Assembly (NCBI GenBank): GCA_029168955.1
Contig: JAPDOI010001379.1
Coordinates: forward strand, 122,616 to 186,615
Reading direction: 5' to 3'
DNA: 64,000 nucleotides
Source: Aplectana chamaeleonis
Lineage: Eukaryota; Nematoda; Chromadorea; Rhabditida; Cosmocercidae
The translations under genes were made by a program, and so were the position numbers. This document shows positions 1-12,481 of this stretch, piece by piece. The number at the start of each line of letters is the position of its first letter. Position 1 is the stretch's first letter. Under the pieces are notes generated by a model, which was given only the letters and a program-made list of their open reading frames with translations, searched no databases and had not been told where the DNA came from.

Positions 1-1773
1 ACAGTCTCTCAAATGCCCATACATGGCTAGCGAGGTTCCCTAGTCAGTTTGTAGAGAGTGGGTCTAGGATGAGAACAGTACCTTCAAAACTTCGAAATGG
101 CTTTTTTATTAGAAGAAAAAAAACTGCGTCGTCCAGTTTAGGCCAAAGGCGCGGTCCCGGGCAACGGTATTGGACAACGAGAAAAGGGGTTTCAGGCGAT
201 TTTCTCCGTAACCTTAAGGTTATGCTTAGGGTCCTAAGCAACAGTTTGTAGAGATTTTCACGGAGGTTCCAAATCTCTTTTTAGAACTTTGAAAATTTAA
301 AATTTAATGGGGGGACGTACGTTGTCCTGTCTACGAAGTGAAGGAATTAAGATTAATAGTCTCCATCATTTTATGTAACTCGTCTGAAAGTATGTCTGAG
401 GAGCTGAAGCTTTGGCCACAACCTGAAATACTGCTTTTACATCGTTACTTTTAGAGACGTTCCTCACTTTTACTGTTTAGAGCTGGTGTTCTTTTTAACT
501 TTCCTTGCTATTACATTGTGTATGCTGTCCTTTTTGAAAGAATTTTTGTTATTTGACTTTGTCAGAAGCTCTTTCTCTATTGACTCCCCCCCCTATATTT
601 TTTCTCCAAAATTTTCAAGTCCTCCCCTGGAAAAAATTCAAAATTTTGAAAATTTCTAGGTCTTCTCAGTTGTCCGGTCGGACAACACCCGCCTGACCCT
701 GGTCACATGGCTAGCTATTGCGCGTGACCCCTGGAGGAAGGTTGGCAAGAACTAGTAAGTGTTACCTAAGTTGCATAGAATGCAATGCGAGGGATTTTCC
801 TTCTCAACATCCGACATTTTTGCAGTTTCCAGCCTTTGTTTAAATTTCGCTTTTAGTGTCATGTAAATTTATGCTGTCAGATGTTTTGCCAGACAAGGAC
901 AAGTTTTCTAGATGTCTGAAATTTTCACAATTTCTTGAAGTCCAGTAAGGATCGATGGCCAATCGATTAATCTTACTTGGGCAATCGTCGATGCTATCGA
1001 GCGGAGACCTTCTGAGTGGTCTCTTTGTCCATATAGCCCACCTCCTCCTTCCAGTTCCCCTGTGTTTATCCCTCTTTGAAGTTTTATCCTTGACATTTTC
1101 ATTAGTTTCCACAATGGGCTACTCAAACGCGAAAATGTCGTGTTTTCGACTAGGCAGTAGTCATTCTCTCTTCAACTATACTGGTTCTCTTCAAGTTTGG
1201 TGGACTTCTACGACGTCTTGTTCACGTTGTGGTTGGGGTTTTATTTATTGATTGCAGTTAATGAAGAGTTTTTCTTATAAGGTGCTGATTGATGAGCGTC
1301 GTCTATAGACGGCGTGTGAGCCATTTTTGTTCGCTAGAAAGGTTTCCTGGATTTTAGTGCATTGAATTTCTGTGAATAATTAGTTTTAGTTATGTCCATG
1401 TGCGTTCTGATTATGGTTGAAATGACACTCCCTAATTGAAACATTCTGGGCAAAACAAAAGGGGATGTGCTCAAACCTCATATTCAGCAACAGCATTGAT
1501 TCCTTCCCTGGCATCCCTGGAACAATCATTAGTATACACTTGTGCATAGCTTCGCCAGTTTTACCCCCGTTTTCACATATTCCCACAATACCGGTTTTCC
1601 AAAAATATTTTCTATGTATTATAGTTGGTGACGTTTGCTACATTGTGATATTGGAAGGCCTTAACATTGACTGCTTATAGTTTTTCTTAAGAATGGTTCA
1701 TTTTTGATAGCTTCCATGGGTGATTGAGGTATTTTTGGTGCTAAACTCGTTTCCAGTCAAGGGTTACTAAGTA
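1..1773. other. no supported gene
   Basis: Mixed-composition sequence. The first 60 bases contain a motif around CGAGGTTCCCTAGT that recurs near 17.5 and 18.57 kb, so it is dispersed repeat. Minus-strand open stretches at about 0.9-1.1 and 1.4-1.6 kb were examined and not accepted. Confidence 0.5.
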
Positions 1774-2510
1774 CTCTGCCAACGCGTAGCTAGATGCCTC
1801 CGAGGGCGCGGCCTGTAACGCCGCCCCATTCCGTGTAGCGAGAATTTACGGGCTTTCGCTACGATAGCTAAAACCCGCATATTCTTTTATCGAAGGTGCA
1901 AGGGTGCAAATTCTACGCGAATTCTACGTAAAAACGAAGGCTAAATTCGACACATTGATCTCTCTGTCGCTAAACCCGTATATTCTCGCTATAATTTTGT
2001 AGCGAGAATCTACGGATTTCGCGACAGCCTGTGTTGAAGTGCAATCTTAAACCCGCGCTGGCTACGCGGAACGCAGGGATGCCGTTCAAACAGTGTTGGC
2101 CCGGTCATCTCATTGAGTGATTACGCGACACTCTGTGGTTGGCCGTGGAGGGTGACCCGGTGTCGCTCTCTGGGAGATCATGGCGAGGATAATTTTGACC
2201 ATTGGGATGCTGCAGGCCGTGGGGAAGAAACGGCGATACTGTCAATCGCAGCTGGGATTGCTTTTCTAGAACGAATCAGGACTGGGTGGGTCGATCGACT
2301 GAGTGCTGTAAAGAGAATTTGCGTACAATATGCGGGTGCCGTAGCGAGAATTTACGTAGAATATGCGGGCGCTGTAGCTAAAATTTTAGCAACTGAGGCT
2401 AAACTTTCCGTAATTTACGTAGAATCTCGGATCAAAATTAGACTAGATGCCTCCGAAACCCTGGGCATCTCCGGTTTCCGTGTGAGGCATCTAGCTACGC
2501 GCTGGCAGAG
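1774..2510. mobile_element. TA-flanked foldback MITE, 737 bp
   Basis: The two ends are inverted copies of a roughly 27-base terminus starting CTCTGCCAACGCGTAGC and ending GCTACGCGCTGGCAGAG. Each end is bordered by TA (1772-1773 and 2511-2512), which fits a Tc1/mariner-type target duplication. The interior repeats short subterminal motifs such as GTAGCGAGAATTTACG in both orientations. The 146-codon plus-strand ORF inside (2113-2553) runs through these repeats and is not taken as a gene. Confidence 0.8.
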
Positions 2511-2914
2511 TAGGGGTGAAGAATTTGTGCTGATTTCGCAAGGGGCTGGTTGATTTTTGCTAGTTTTACGCCTGGCTGACTCACTTGCATCGATCCTCGC
2601 CTTGTGTTCGGGTAACATGTGTAGAGTGTAACCATGACGTTCCGATAAGAACTCGATTTTTCAATCATTTTCTAACATATGGCATTTTTTTCATAATTTT
2701 TTGATACTTTATCTCCCACGTCTTCGTTTTTCAATCTGATTTTTTGTTATGCTCCTAAGTCTATGCCCATATTCCTGGCAATAATAGAGTTGTTCTGCCT
2801 GGTTTTATTTGCGGGATTTTCCATTTTTTGATTTTTTCCATTTTCCCTGAAGTTTTGAAGGCAGAGTTTAGAATGAATGAAGATCATACCCTATTTTCAA
2901 TTTTTAGTGCAGTT

Positions 2915-3240
2915 ATCTTCTTCTTCTTCGTCTTCTTCTTTATTGACGCAGATTAACACCCACGTGAAAAAAAATAATAGCACAACTCATTAATCACTAA
3001 AACCAAGCAGCCAAGCAGTATGTAAAACAGCTAACAGTGAAAAAAATCAGGAAATCTGTAGTAAAAGATCAACCGACTTCATTAAAAGCCTCCCATTTCA
3101 CTAATTGGGTTGCTAAACGTCGGAAAGTAGTCAGAGACAAGTGCATCATATCCTGATAGTTATGTACATGACGTAGAGCATAAGAGCGAAAAGGCTGTCA
3201 TACCCTTTCAATTTCAGAGAAAACACTTTAGTAGCTTTGA
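2915..3240 (-). mobile_element. possible 3' end of a non-LTR retroelement
   Basis: On the minus strand an open stretch of about 45 codons ending in TGA at 3069-3071 reads like a retroelement C-terminus, including RRLATQLVKWEAF. It is followed by about 130 bp of non-coding sequence and a (GAA)n-type tail (TTC repeats at 2918-2941 on the plus strand), the same arrangement seen at the 3' end of the full retroelement at 21.2 kb. No reverse transcriptase is attached. The assignment rests on layout and the microsatellite tail. Confidence 0.35.
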
Positions 3241-3249
3241 AAATTCGTT

Positions 3250-4129
3250 TTCCGCTCCTTAATTCAGTTGCGGTGTGTGGTGCAAATGAATTTCGAAGTT
3301 CAGAGGTTTTGCGCCTCAAACTTCCTAGGTGAGCGACATTCTTTTAGGTATCCCCTGTCGCAAGTTTTCAAAGTTAAGAAGGTTCTAATGCGCGCTGTTG
3401 GATGTGAGGAACCCCACGAGATATAAATTATTCAACCCTTCGCATATTGTTCCTTCGCGTGGACTACTCTCCTGTTATGTGAGCAGGTCGATCCAATGGG
3501 TAGCCCGATCAATGAGATTCTCACCCAGGGTCAAGCGTGGTTGCGAAATTTCGCAACGGTTGGGTCGCAAAAATTCGGGTCCGAAAGTGAATGTTAGTGG
3601 GGATCGCAAAAATTTCGGTACAAAAATGAGAACCTCGTGGATATCCCATAAATTTTCGATCACTATTGGTCCCTAGGAAGGATCGTAGCATTCGATTTTA
3701 GGCTCTCGGGCTAACTACTGAACGTATTTTCGGCGTCTGACACTTTTAGTAATCAAGTATAAAATGGCCGGACTTGGGGAGGAGAGATCACAAAAATGGC
3801 GCCTCGGGGAAGGGGGATCGCAGAAAGTTTGGATTTTGGAAAAAAAGTGACGGGGGGTTGCTCCGATTTCGAAAAATTGCGCAACGCTCCGCTTGACCCT
3901 GTTCTCACCCGCCTCCTGGCCGTTTTTTTTGTCGTATTTCCGTCTACCCTTCTTAGAGGGGCCCTAGCTTACTGTTCTGCAAAATAACGCGTTTTTTCCT
4001 TTGTGAGCACTGCCTTCAAGAACGTGGGTTCTGCCTACTTCCTGTCATTTTCCGTTGTACTATGTTCTTCATTTTTATTTAAGAACCCACAGCTTACGTT
4101 TCTGTAGAAAAGGGAAACTTCTTCATTGT
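3250..4129. other. no supported gene
   Basis: Short open frames on both strands, none with domain character or good splice sites. Several GGGGA/CAAAAAT-type near-repeats (for example GGGGATCGCAAAAAT around 3600 and similar around 3790-3830) suggest decayed repeat sequence. Confidence 0.5.
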
Positions 4130-4520
4130 GAACGCCAAAGTAATCGAATAAATATTCGAAAAATGTTTTTAATAAGCGTGCTAGTATTCGAATATTCGAT
4201 TTATTCGGAAATCTTGAATTTTGATTTTTTGAAAGTTGGATTCATCCGGAAAACATAATTACTCGTTCTTTTTCGAAGATTTACATGATTCGGGATTCTA
4301 ATTTATTTGTCTTTTAAAATATTCAACTCATTCCGGATTTTCAATTTATTCGGTTTATCCGGATAACCGAAATAATAGATTTATCGATTTTACGCCAATC
4401 TAGTGCCGTAACACTCGAGTATTTCGCCACTGAGGAAAAATTATCCAACGAAGTTCGCGAATCAATCGAAAGTTCTAAATTTTATTAGAATTTAAGGATA
4501 TAAGGATAAATTATCCGAAT
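4130..4520. repeat. degenerate ATTCG/TTCGAAT-rich repeat
   Basis: AT-rich sequence with recurring TATTCGA, TTATTCGG and TCCGGAT words, resembling the ordered 42-bp arrays at 19.7 and 26.6 kb but without a clear period. Probably a decayed array of the same type. Confidence 0.5.
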
Positions 4521-6530
4521 ATTAAATCGAGTCGAACAGAGGACGGGTTTCCGAATTTATTTGCCAATACGACAACATCTGGAGGTCCTATTTGAATCTA
4601 TTCATTTAGTCAGATTTTTTTAAAGGTCTCGTTCAAAAAATTCTTTTATTTGGAATTTGTTAAAAAGTTGATAGAGCTTTAATCCGTTCGAAAATATAGA
4701 AGAATACCAGATTCTAGTGAGCTCTGCCTTGAAATCTTGTTCAAAAGCAAGGATTTCAGGTTGGATTTTTTCGAGTGTCCTCTTCATTTGATGTTTATTC
4801 ACCGCCCACAAGAGTAATTGTTGTATACAAAAAAAAACGGATTAAATACTTATTTGACTATTTTCCACCGATATCGATTTTATCATGAGACTTCAACTTT
4901 GCAATATATTCTTCTTCTTGAATAAGCTGATTAAAATCTCGCGAAAACTTCTGTTTTTCAGAATTGCGAGGCGATGTCGTGAGTCGTTATCTTACTTCAG
5001 CCTGAGCTGTGATGATGTGAGCATGTTTTCGTTTTTTCTGTTTTAATTCGTTTGGTTTTTGAATCTCTTTGTAAAAAAAAGGCAATCCGCATCGCTATGG
5101 AGCCTTGGTTTTCTTATCAGGATCTCTTCAGGAACCAACTCAAAAATGTAAAACGAATTTAGAAAGTGTTCCGTGAGAAAAATTCTGTAAAGAATGTTGA
5201 AAGCCGATTGAGATGGGCAGCCTCTTACAAGGGAAGTATAAGAAGCGTAGGTCTGTTGTGACAATGAGGAAATCTAATAGTACATAGCATGTGAGAGTGA
5301 TCGTGCCTGGCATATCTCAGACAAACTCAAATGTCGACAGCAGGTTTCTGAGGTGTCATCACAGAGCACATCAGCTGAGGACACGAAAAAAAGCGTGATT
5401 TCAGCGCGAGAGAACCTGGTATCACGCCGAAAGGTCCAGGTGTAGACCTCCTAGCGCCGGATTTTTAATGAGTGGGGCCACCTTCAAAAGTCGGAGCTGT
5501 TAAACGAGCTGAACCATCGCAGGATTCAGAAACTATTGCTGTATTTTTACTTTACCTAGCTGTAATTGTAGCCGTCCCCATACTCAACTGCCCTTAAACA
5601 TGGACATTTCGGTTTTTTTTTCTGCCGTAATTATTATCGAGGTGCAACTCTTACCGACTCAATATTTGAGCTACTTTGCAGCTTTCAGTGGCCGGCATAA
5701 GAAAAAAATAGTAATTGATTTTCTTTCGAACCAATTCGACTTTAACGGGTTTTTCGAAACTCTAAGCAAGAAATATGCAGCAATGATACAAAAACCAAGA
5801 GAATTAAGGCAAAAAATTTATATATAGAACTTTTGACTATGTAAGGGCAGGATTATGGTACTAAAACAGGTTAATGAAATTTCTCCGATGCACGAAAATC
5901 GCAGTTACCGGTACTTCTTCCAAACGGAAGCTCCTGGCTTATCTTCATTATCTGAGAATTTTCCCTCACGAAACCTCAATTTCGCGGATGTAAATATTAT
6001 TCAGAGAGTTTTTCTGGTCATAACAATTTTCCTGATTGTGGTTAATTTTTTCCAGAAACCCTTGAAAAGTGTTAAAATCTAATCTCTGAAAAATGGTTGA
6101 TAATTGGTAAAATGATTAGGTGTAGGCAGTAAGATAAATCGTTGTGCATTACTATCAAATTTGAAGTTGATTGGCTTGAAGGCGTTGCATGATGGAGATA
6201 TGTATAATGGGAATCGTACCCTCTAAACATTTCAAGAAAAGCCATACTCGCTAAATTGAGAAAGAAATCCGCGAACTCGATTTGGTACAAGAATCAGCCT
6301 TCACGAAGTTCGAATGTTCTTGGATCTTGAACAGCGTCGATAGATTTAAAGGAGAGAACGAGGTGTATCCAAATATTTTCGGTCCCTTGAACCGTACCCG
6401 ACACTTCGATGTAAAATACATAAGTAGGAATTTCGGGTAACGCTATTAGATAGAGGAAGTGTTGCGCCTTCTAAAGGTATACCATATTTGATAAAAAAAA
6501 TGCATAGACTGTAAAACAATGATATTCTAG
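4521..6530. other. no supported gene
   Basis: No coding exon could be supported. Positions about 5315-5347 contain an inverted copy of sequence found at about 9018-9050 (ACTCAAATGTCGACAGCAGG), indicating the edge of a dispersed element. ORFs near 5.6-6.1 kb are AT-rich with no recognisable features. Confidence 0.45.
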
Positions 6531-6534
6531 TGGT

Positions 6535-6800
6535 TTCAGCGCGGGCAGGTGCGGAGCGGAGGTTAGAGATAGCGAAAGAGCAGAGGTCGACGGAGGTAGC
6601 AGCATCGCGCGCTCCGCACGCGCTCTGAATGATCAGAACTTCAATTTTTACAGAGGATACTCAGAGGAGAAAGCCCGATAATCGAATCTCTTTGCGTAAG
6701 GTATCCTTCATTCCTCACCGCAAGCACGGAATGCTCGTGACGCTCGGAATGAGCGGTGGACTATGAAACTTTTTACCGCGCGACACGCGCGGCACGGACA
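6535..6800. repeat. GC-rich dispersed repeat pair
   Basis: The segment 6540-6660 (GGTGCGGAGCGGAGGTTAGA and following) matches, with divergence, 60440-60560 in the same orientation. The following segment around 6710-6800 has GCGCGGCACG and GGACTATGAAA words shared with the compact palindrome at 20.84 kb. Confidence 0.45.
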
Positions 6801-7236
6801 GGAAGCAACTACATATGAATCCCCGGTAGAGCCAAAATGACCATGTCTATGAAAGATGTCTAAAGGCATCGTCCGATATTAGGGGTAAAATTTCGTATTA
6901 TGGTCAGTCCACCTTGCCAAGATCTCGATCAAATAAGGGAGAAACTGCAGGGGAAAAGTCGGTCCCGCCCACGATACTCAAAAGCCTACATAACTGCGCA
7001 CCCCACCTCGACAAGGGAACCAAGAGCTCTGCTGTAGTCTATTTTTCCTATGAGCATCGCCACATAAATCAATTTTTCAGTTTTCAATGATTTTGGTCCC
7101 CTATTTGGAGCAAAACGCTTGATTATGCGTTTAGGGTATTGGGAGTGGGGCCGACTTTATCCCTGGATTTTCTCACTCATCTGACCGGATTCAGATCTTG
7201 CGCTTGTACACGGTGGGCGAACTACAACATCAAATT

Positions 7237-7640
7237 CTACCCCTGAGGTTGGACTGCGCCTTTAAGCAGCGTGCCGACGCACTTCTGACCCAGACCAAGG
7301 GCGCCTGAGTGATATAAATTCAGATAGTTAGAAAAGTTGAGTATTCTAATATTCGATTCACGCGAAAATTCCAATTTCTGATTTTTTCGAACGTTGGTTT
7401 CGCTCGGAAATTTTGATATTTGCTTTTTCAAGCCTTCGATTCGTTCAGAAATTTGAATCAGTCAGGTTCTGGAGTATTCGGTTTGTTCGGAGAGCTTGAA
7501 TATTCGATTTTCTGAGTAGTCGGCCAATTTTGTGTCACTAAATTCATATGTTTGGATATTGAAAAGGAATGTGCAGAGTATTCAGGATCTTTTCGGAAAT
7601 ATGTCGGAAAAAGCTAATTTTCATTCGAATATTCGAATAT
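7237..7640. repeat. degenerate TTCGGA/ATATTCG repeat
   Basis: Recurrent AATATTCGAT, TTCGTTCGGA and GAATATTCG words without a fixed period. Related in composition to the 42-bp minisatellites elsewhere in the window. Confidence 0.4.
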
Positions 7641-7850
7641 ATTTTCCAAGTATTCATTTGCTTCAAATAGAAGACAGGTTTTCTAAAACAATCGTTCAGT
7701 CAAAAAAAGAGAGACCTTGCCGAATTTATTCACTCATTCCGAGATTTCAAAAACGCTGTATTCGAAAATTCATCCAAAATTTTTATGAATGCCTTCTTCG
7801 AATTTATTCGTACATTCGTTAATCTTGAAGTGGATATAATCGAGAAAACT

Positions 7851-8060
7851 TATTCATCAGAAATTTTTCTATAGTGGCTATATTCATCAGAAATTTTTCT
7901 ATAGTGGCTATATTCATCAGAAATTTTTCTATAGTGGCTATATTCATCAGAAATTTTTCTATAGTGGCTATATTCATCAGAAATTTTTCTATAGTGGCTA
8001 TATTCATCAGAAATTTTTCTATAGTGGCTATATTCATCAGAAATTTTTCTATAGTGGCTA
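7851..8060. repeat. perfect tandem repeat, 30 bp x 7
   Basis: Seven consecutive 30-bp units (TATTCATCAG AAATTTTTCT ATAGTGGCTA) with no mismatch between copies as printed. Because 30 is a multiple of three and the unit lacks stops in several frames, both strands show artificial 10-residue repeat ORFs. These are not genes. Complete identity means recent expansion or strong homogenisation. Confidence 0.97.
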
Positions 8061-8879
8061 TCCTTATTACTCATTCATCTGAGGTGTTCTAAAAACGCGA
8101 GATTTGAATCATTCCTTCATTCAAAACCTAACGACGATTGTCCATGTCTATTATGTATTCACATCATCAAAACTAGATCTAATGAAAAATTAGGATAATT
8201 TCTCGATTGTGATCTTCATAAAGTCTCCCATTGATTTGAAAACCTGGTGTGAGTTCTTTAGAGTCTCTTAAATAAACGAGTAAGTTCAAAAATAGATCAC
8301 ATACTCGATTCAATTGTTTTATGTGTGAAAATCTGTACAAAAATTGAAGCAAGTAATCGATTTTGAAGTTCAAATGGTTTTCAAGTGATATACTTGTACA
8401 AATGAACAACGTTTCCGATGGGTAAATAAGATGTAAGCTGAATTGAGACAAATTTCCGAAAAACGGACACTTGGCCTAGACGAAAGCAAAGAACTTTTCG
8501 ATTTCCCGTATTAACGGAATACAGAGAGGCGAAAAACATGAAATCTCCAATGAAGCGAGAAGCAAAACAATAAAAAATCACGACGAAATCGAATATTCAA
8601 AACAGGATGTTTCAAGACTCCAAATATACCCGGTGTTCGAAAAAATACTCATAGTAAAATCCCAAGAGACGATAAAGTAGTTGAATACTACAAAAATCTC
8701 TAGAACACTATTTGAGTAATAATTCCAGTCAATACAAGGCCTGATTTGCGCGTTATCACATAAAAACAAGTGTGCTTCACGAAAGATAAATAAACAAAAC
8801 CAATCAGATTCTTCAATTGCGCAACAGACTGAATATTTGGTTGAGCATGCGGAGATTTGGACGATCAATGCTCACCGGC

Positions 8880-9050
8880 GATAGGATGTGTTGCCTTGTC
8901 AACCTGCTGTGAACCTGCTATCGACAGGTCGATAGCAGGTCGATAACAGGTCCATGTTATTCTCCCGAAAGAACCTGCTATCGCCGGTTGCTCGAGAAAC
9001 AGGTGCTTCAACCTGCTGTCGACATTTGAGTTTGCCTGAGATGGTAAACT
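8880..9050. repeat. clustered CCTGCTATCGAC repeats
   Basis: The motif AACCTGCTATCGAC and variants recur at least five times in both orientations across this stretch. The right edge (about 9018-9050) has an inverted match at 5315-5347, suggesting both are ends of one dispersed element. Confidence 0.55.
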
Positions 9051-9185
9051 AGTAGAGGTGACCAGCCGTGAGTCATTGATCTGAAAGAGTAATAAGCTCG
9101 GAAATTTGTCGGCCGTCGCAGCTTCTCCCTCTCTATGAAGCGCAGCAATAGCATCGCTGGGGCAGTGGGGGGGGGGGTAGTGTTA

Positions 9186-9555
9186 GGCCATTGTTATACC
9201 AGAAGTTTGCGACCGCGACAGGTGCGGCCAACTGTTACGAATCGTGCCGGGACCAGGCCCAATAATAAAGAAAAATGCTGTCGCAGGAACAGTTTGCAGC
9301 ACCTGTCGCGGTCGCTGGCTCGAAAGGGGCTGTTATGCCTGAAATGTGGAAACCGTGCGGTAATCGGTCGCTGTCGCGGCTGTCCGTCGCAGTGCAGTGC
9401 ACTGCGACGGGTGTCAGCGACAGCGACCCAGCCAAATCCGGTATCGTGCCGGGTGTTTCTTGGCCCTGAGCGACAGCGACGGCTGGCCCTCAACGACTGC
9501 GACGTAGCAGTGCTCTGCGACCGCGACAGGCCTGTCGTGGGGTATAACAATGGCC
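9186..9555. mobile_element. TTA-flanked MITE, 370 bp
   Basis: Terminal inverted repeats begin GGCCATTGTTATACC and end GGTATAACAATGGCC. Both sides carry TTA (9183-9185 and 9556-9558), the 3-bp target duplication typical of PIF/Harbinger transposition. The interior is rich in GCGACAGCGAC-type words in both orientations, so it can fold back along much of its length. Overlapping ORFs on both strands (up to 183 codons) are by-products of this GC-rich interior. Confidence 0.85.
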
Positions 9556-9878
9556 TTAGGCTGGCGACTAGGGTTCGATTCCTCTCAATTTTTTTTGTAA
9601 ACTCTCGGAGCTGTCATATTTTCATTAGAAATTTTATCCTAAATTTTATTTTATCAATTTGCAGCGTTACGAAACCATGTCGATAGTGAAATAGGCTCGT
9701 GTTCATGAGATTCCAGTTTTTGTTCCCCAGCAACGATCTGCGACTGCATCAACTTTGCGGTGGATCACGACACGCAAATCAATGGACAATTATGTTCAAT
9801 AACCCCTTTTAAACGCTCTAGATCGAATCATTCACCTTCAACTCCTTCTCAGAAGAGTTATTTGAAGCGTTGAACATA

Positions 9879-10758
9879 CAGTACCGTGCAAAAGTCTATT
9901 CGCGTGGCATTGCCGCGAATAATGTTTTTATACGTATCTTGGCTTGCCCTTAGCGAAACTTGATGAAACTTTAGTATGTTATGGGGCATCACAAGCCTTG
10001 CTTTACATATACATAAAATTGGTTTTTGAGCGTGCAGTTTTTAATATGGATTTTTTTATCATTCTGTGGTATTATTTCAAATAAGGACTTTTCCCTTGAA
10101 ACATGGCTAGTACAATTCCAAACCCGTAGCAACTATTTTCCATTGGAAGGTCTTCGGAACCCTTGTATAAACTTGTAGAAAATTAATCTCTATCGAATTT
10201 TGTTTAGAAATAAATTCGAAAGAAAATAATGTGATATTGCACTTATTAAGTATTTATTTATTATCTCTCTTTGACGTTATTGAAAAAAGGCGAAATTCAT
10301 GTTCCAGTTGTACTTTGTCAAAACTTATATAGCACATACATTGTAATGGTTCTGGGGTGAATAATTTTATGGCGGTGTATTTCCAAAAATTAATTCCAAC
10401 CTGTTCAATTTTCGGTCTTCAGAAAAATTCTGATAGAGACTGATACAGACTATTCTCCTACAAAGCTATACAACGGTCCCGAAGGCCTTCGAATGGCGAA
10501 TAACTGCTATGAGTTTGAATTTATAATAGCCATGTTTCAAAGGAATAGTCCTAATTTGAGGTATTTCCACAAAATGTTAAAAAATTCCATATTTAAAAAC
10601 TGCACGCTCAAAAACCGATTTTGTGTATGTGTGAAGCAAGGGTTGTGATGCCCCATAACATACCAAAGTTTCATCAAGTTTCGCTTAGGGCAAGCCAAGA
10701 TACGTATAAAAACATTTTTAGCGGAAAAGCCACGCGAATAGACTTTTGCACGGTACTG
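9879..10758. mobile_element. long foldback element with TA duplication, 880 bp
   Basis: Ends are inverted copies starting CAGTACCGTGCAAAAGTC and ending GACTTTTGCACGGTACTG, each bordered by TA (9877-9878 and 10759-10760). The inverted similarity continues inward for roughly 350 bases per arm, leaving a small AT-rich centre near 10.25-10.35 kb. TA duplications and CAGT-starting ends point to Tc1/mariner superfamily mobilisation. No transposase is present, so this is non-autonomous. Confidence 0.88.
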
Positions 10759-11104
10759 TAACTACGAGGGGTATAGTTTCAGTTCCATTCATGACTGTGA
10801 CACATTACAGTAGCTCCAATGTCATTTAGGTACCTTAATCTACCTTTATACTCCGTAAAGTTGAAAATAGACACCACATTCGTGTTTAGCGCCTGAAATA
10901 ACCTCTATAGGCAAAGCTCAGGTGAATTTGTCGTCAGACCTCTCAAAACATGTAAAAGGGGGTAAGGGGACACTGAGAAACATTGAGGTTCAATTTTTTT
11001 TGTCCACTCCTCGTCCAAACTCTCACCGGGGGGGGGAGTGGTATTTGGGCTGTTGAACATGAATATGATATCGATTTCTAGCTTTTTCGGAATTTTTCGG
11101 TGGG

Positions 11105-11527
11105 TTAAAGGCAGTGTTCACGGTAAATTTCACTTCCGGTATCTTCACAGTTTACAGAAGGTCTGGTGCCCTGTACAGCAAGGCTTGCGTAAAAAGGGCA
11201 CGAAAGACGCGTTTTTGAGCAAAAACGGGCCCTCTTTTTTACGTTGATTTTTGAGCGTGGAGGAATTGGCCGCTAGAAGGATGATACCTATCAGTGCAAT
11301 GCAGCGATCAGCTCACTTATCAGCACTTCCTTCTCTTGATCATTCTGTGGGCGGATCTGGGGCACCAGGCGTGTCTGGGGCACCAAAACGCTTGTTTGCA
11401 GCCGTTATTTTGCCGCTCCTGGCTCGTTTTCTACCGTTCTTTCGACACTGGGAGCCTAGGATCCTTCTCGCCTATCATTTCAGTGTGGAAAGTCAACGAG
11501 GATGACTATCGTGAATGCTGCCTTTAA
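11105..11527. mobile_element. family A MITE copy, 423 bp
   Basis: Starts TTAAAGGCAGTGTTCACG and ends with the inverted form CGTGAATGCTGCCTTTAA. The same ends recur at many places in this window. The interior differs from the two 492-bp copies, suggesting a subfamily or decayed copy. Confidence 0.75.
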
Positions 11528-11529
11528 GG

Positions 11530-12260
11530 CACCTAAGTTGCATTATACCTGCTGTGACCTTTGAAGCCTATAGCTCGTGAGGATCAAAGACGAGATGCAC
11601 ATGCTATTCAAGCATTCGAGGCGTGACCATTCTCACACAGTGTTCGGCTTTCTTCGTTCGGACCTACGCTAGTTATATTTCTCTTATTGACATAATTGTG
11701 GTTGGCTCTTATCGGTTCCATTTTACCCTTGGAGTATTGGTGAAGCGCACACAGATTTTGTTTCGCCGATGTGTGCATTTTTTTCTCAGGTAGGAAAATA
11801 TAAGTTCCGTAATCAGTAAAGTGCAGGGAATTGCATCTCAAGCATTAGTAAGCGTCAGGAAATCACAAGTTCTTTCTTATATTTTGGGATGCATTTCCTC
11901 ATTGATGAGATAGATGTGGTTACTAGAACTTGCTTGTTGTAGAGTTTGATGATTCATTCGGAAAGAGGTGGATAATTGTTGGATAAATCGATCAGAGAAT
12001 GAAAACGGATTATGACCGGTTTAAAACATACATATTTGGGCCATTGTCCACAAATGAGCGCGTGCCCATAAGGTCTGAAATTTCAAATCGTAGATGTGGT
12101 GGAAGGACTTTATCTTCTAGAATGCAGAGTGCTAACTTTGCCTGTAATCCGTAAATTTTTGTGCGATTCCTATTCGTTTTATCCGGTCGGTTATCCAAAA
12201 CGTTAGTCGATGGAGCTACCCAATAGCGAATAATATCCGCTTGCCAGAATAGTGGCACGT
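11530..12260. other. no supported gene
   Basis: Moderately AT-rich sequence between elements. Minus-strand ORFs of 77 and 82 codons show no domains, membrane segments or splice context. Confidence 0.45.
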
Positions 12261-12271
12261 GCAGACAAGGC

Positions 12272-12481
12272 CTGGCTGAATGAGGCTGTCCGCCCTCGCG
12301 GTACGCGAGCTTGTCGATCGACCGTTACGATTTTCGGAGCTGTGAATTTTTGAGCAGGAATATCAGACGAATAGTGAAAAAATATCCCAGCCAGCTGTAT
12401 TCGAGTTGTGGAGGGGCTCATTCGAGAAATGCCTTCGTGACGACCGCTCGACCACGTGGGCGGACAGTCTCATTCGGACAG
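12272..12481. mobile_element. family B MITE copy, 210 bp
   Basis: The left end carries GAATGAGGCTGTCCGCCC and the right end the inverted form GGGCGGACAGTCTCATTC. The same terminal sequence is shared with elements at 16.25 and 51.70 kb. Confidence 0.75.

Noticed and set aside
908..1530. Minus-strand two-exon gene (a short exon near 1.5 kb joined to about 1115-990 with a GTAAGA donor)
   Set aside because: The splice phases can be made to fit, but the peptide has no recognisable features, overlapping frames are equally open, and no downstream exon is in the window.
2113..2553. 146-codon plus ORF
   Set aside because: It lies within and beyond the 1774-2510 foldback element and consists partly of its subterminal repeats.
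7851..8060. CRISPR array or repetitive protein gene
   Set aside because: Units are contiguous and identical without spacers, and the repeat ORFs exist in several frames on both strands only because the period is a multiple of three.
9135..9686. 183-codon plus ORF
   Set aside because: It spans the TTA-flanked MITE at 9186-9555 and its flanks. Long frames on both strands come from its GC-rich GCGACAG repeats.
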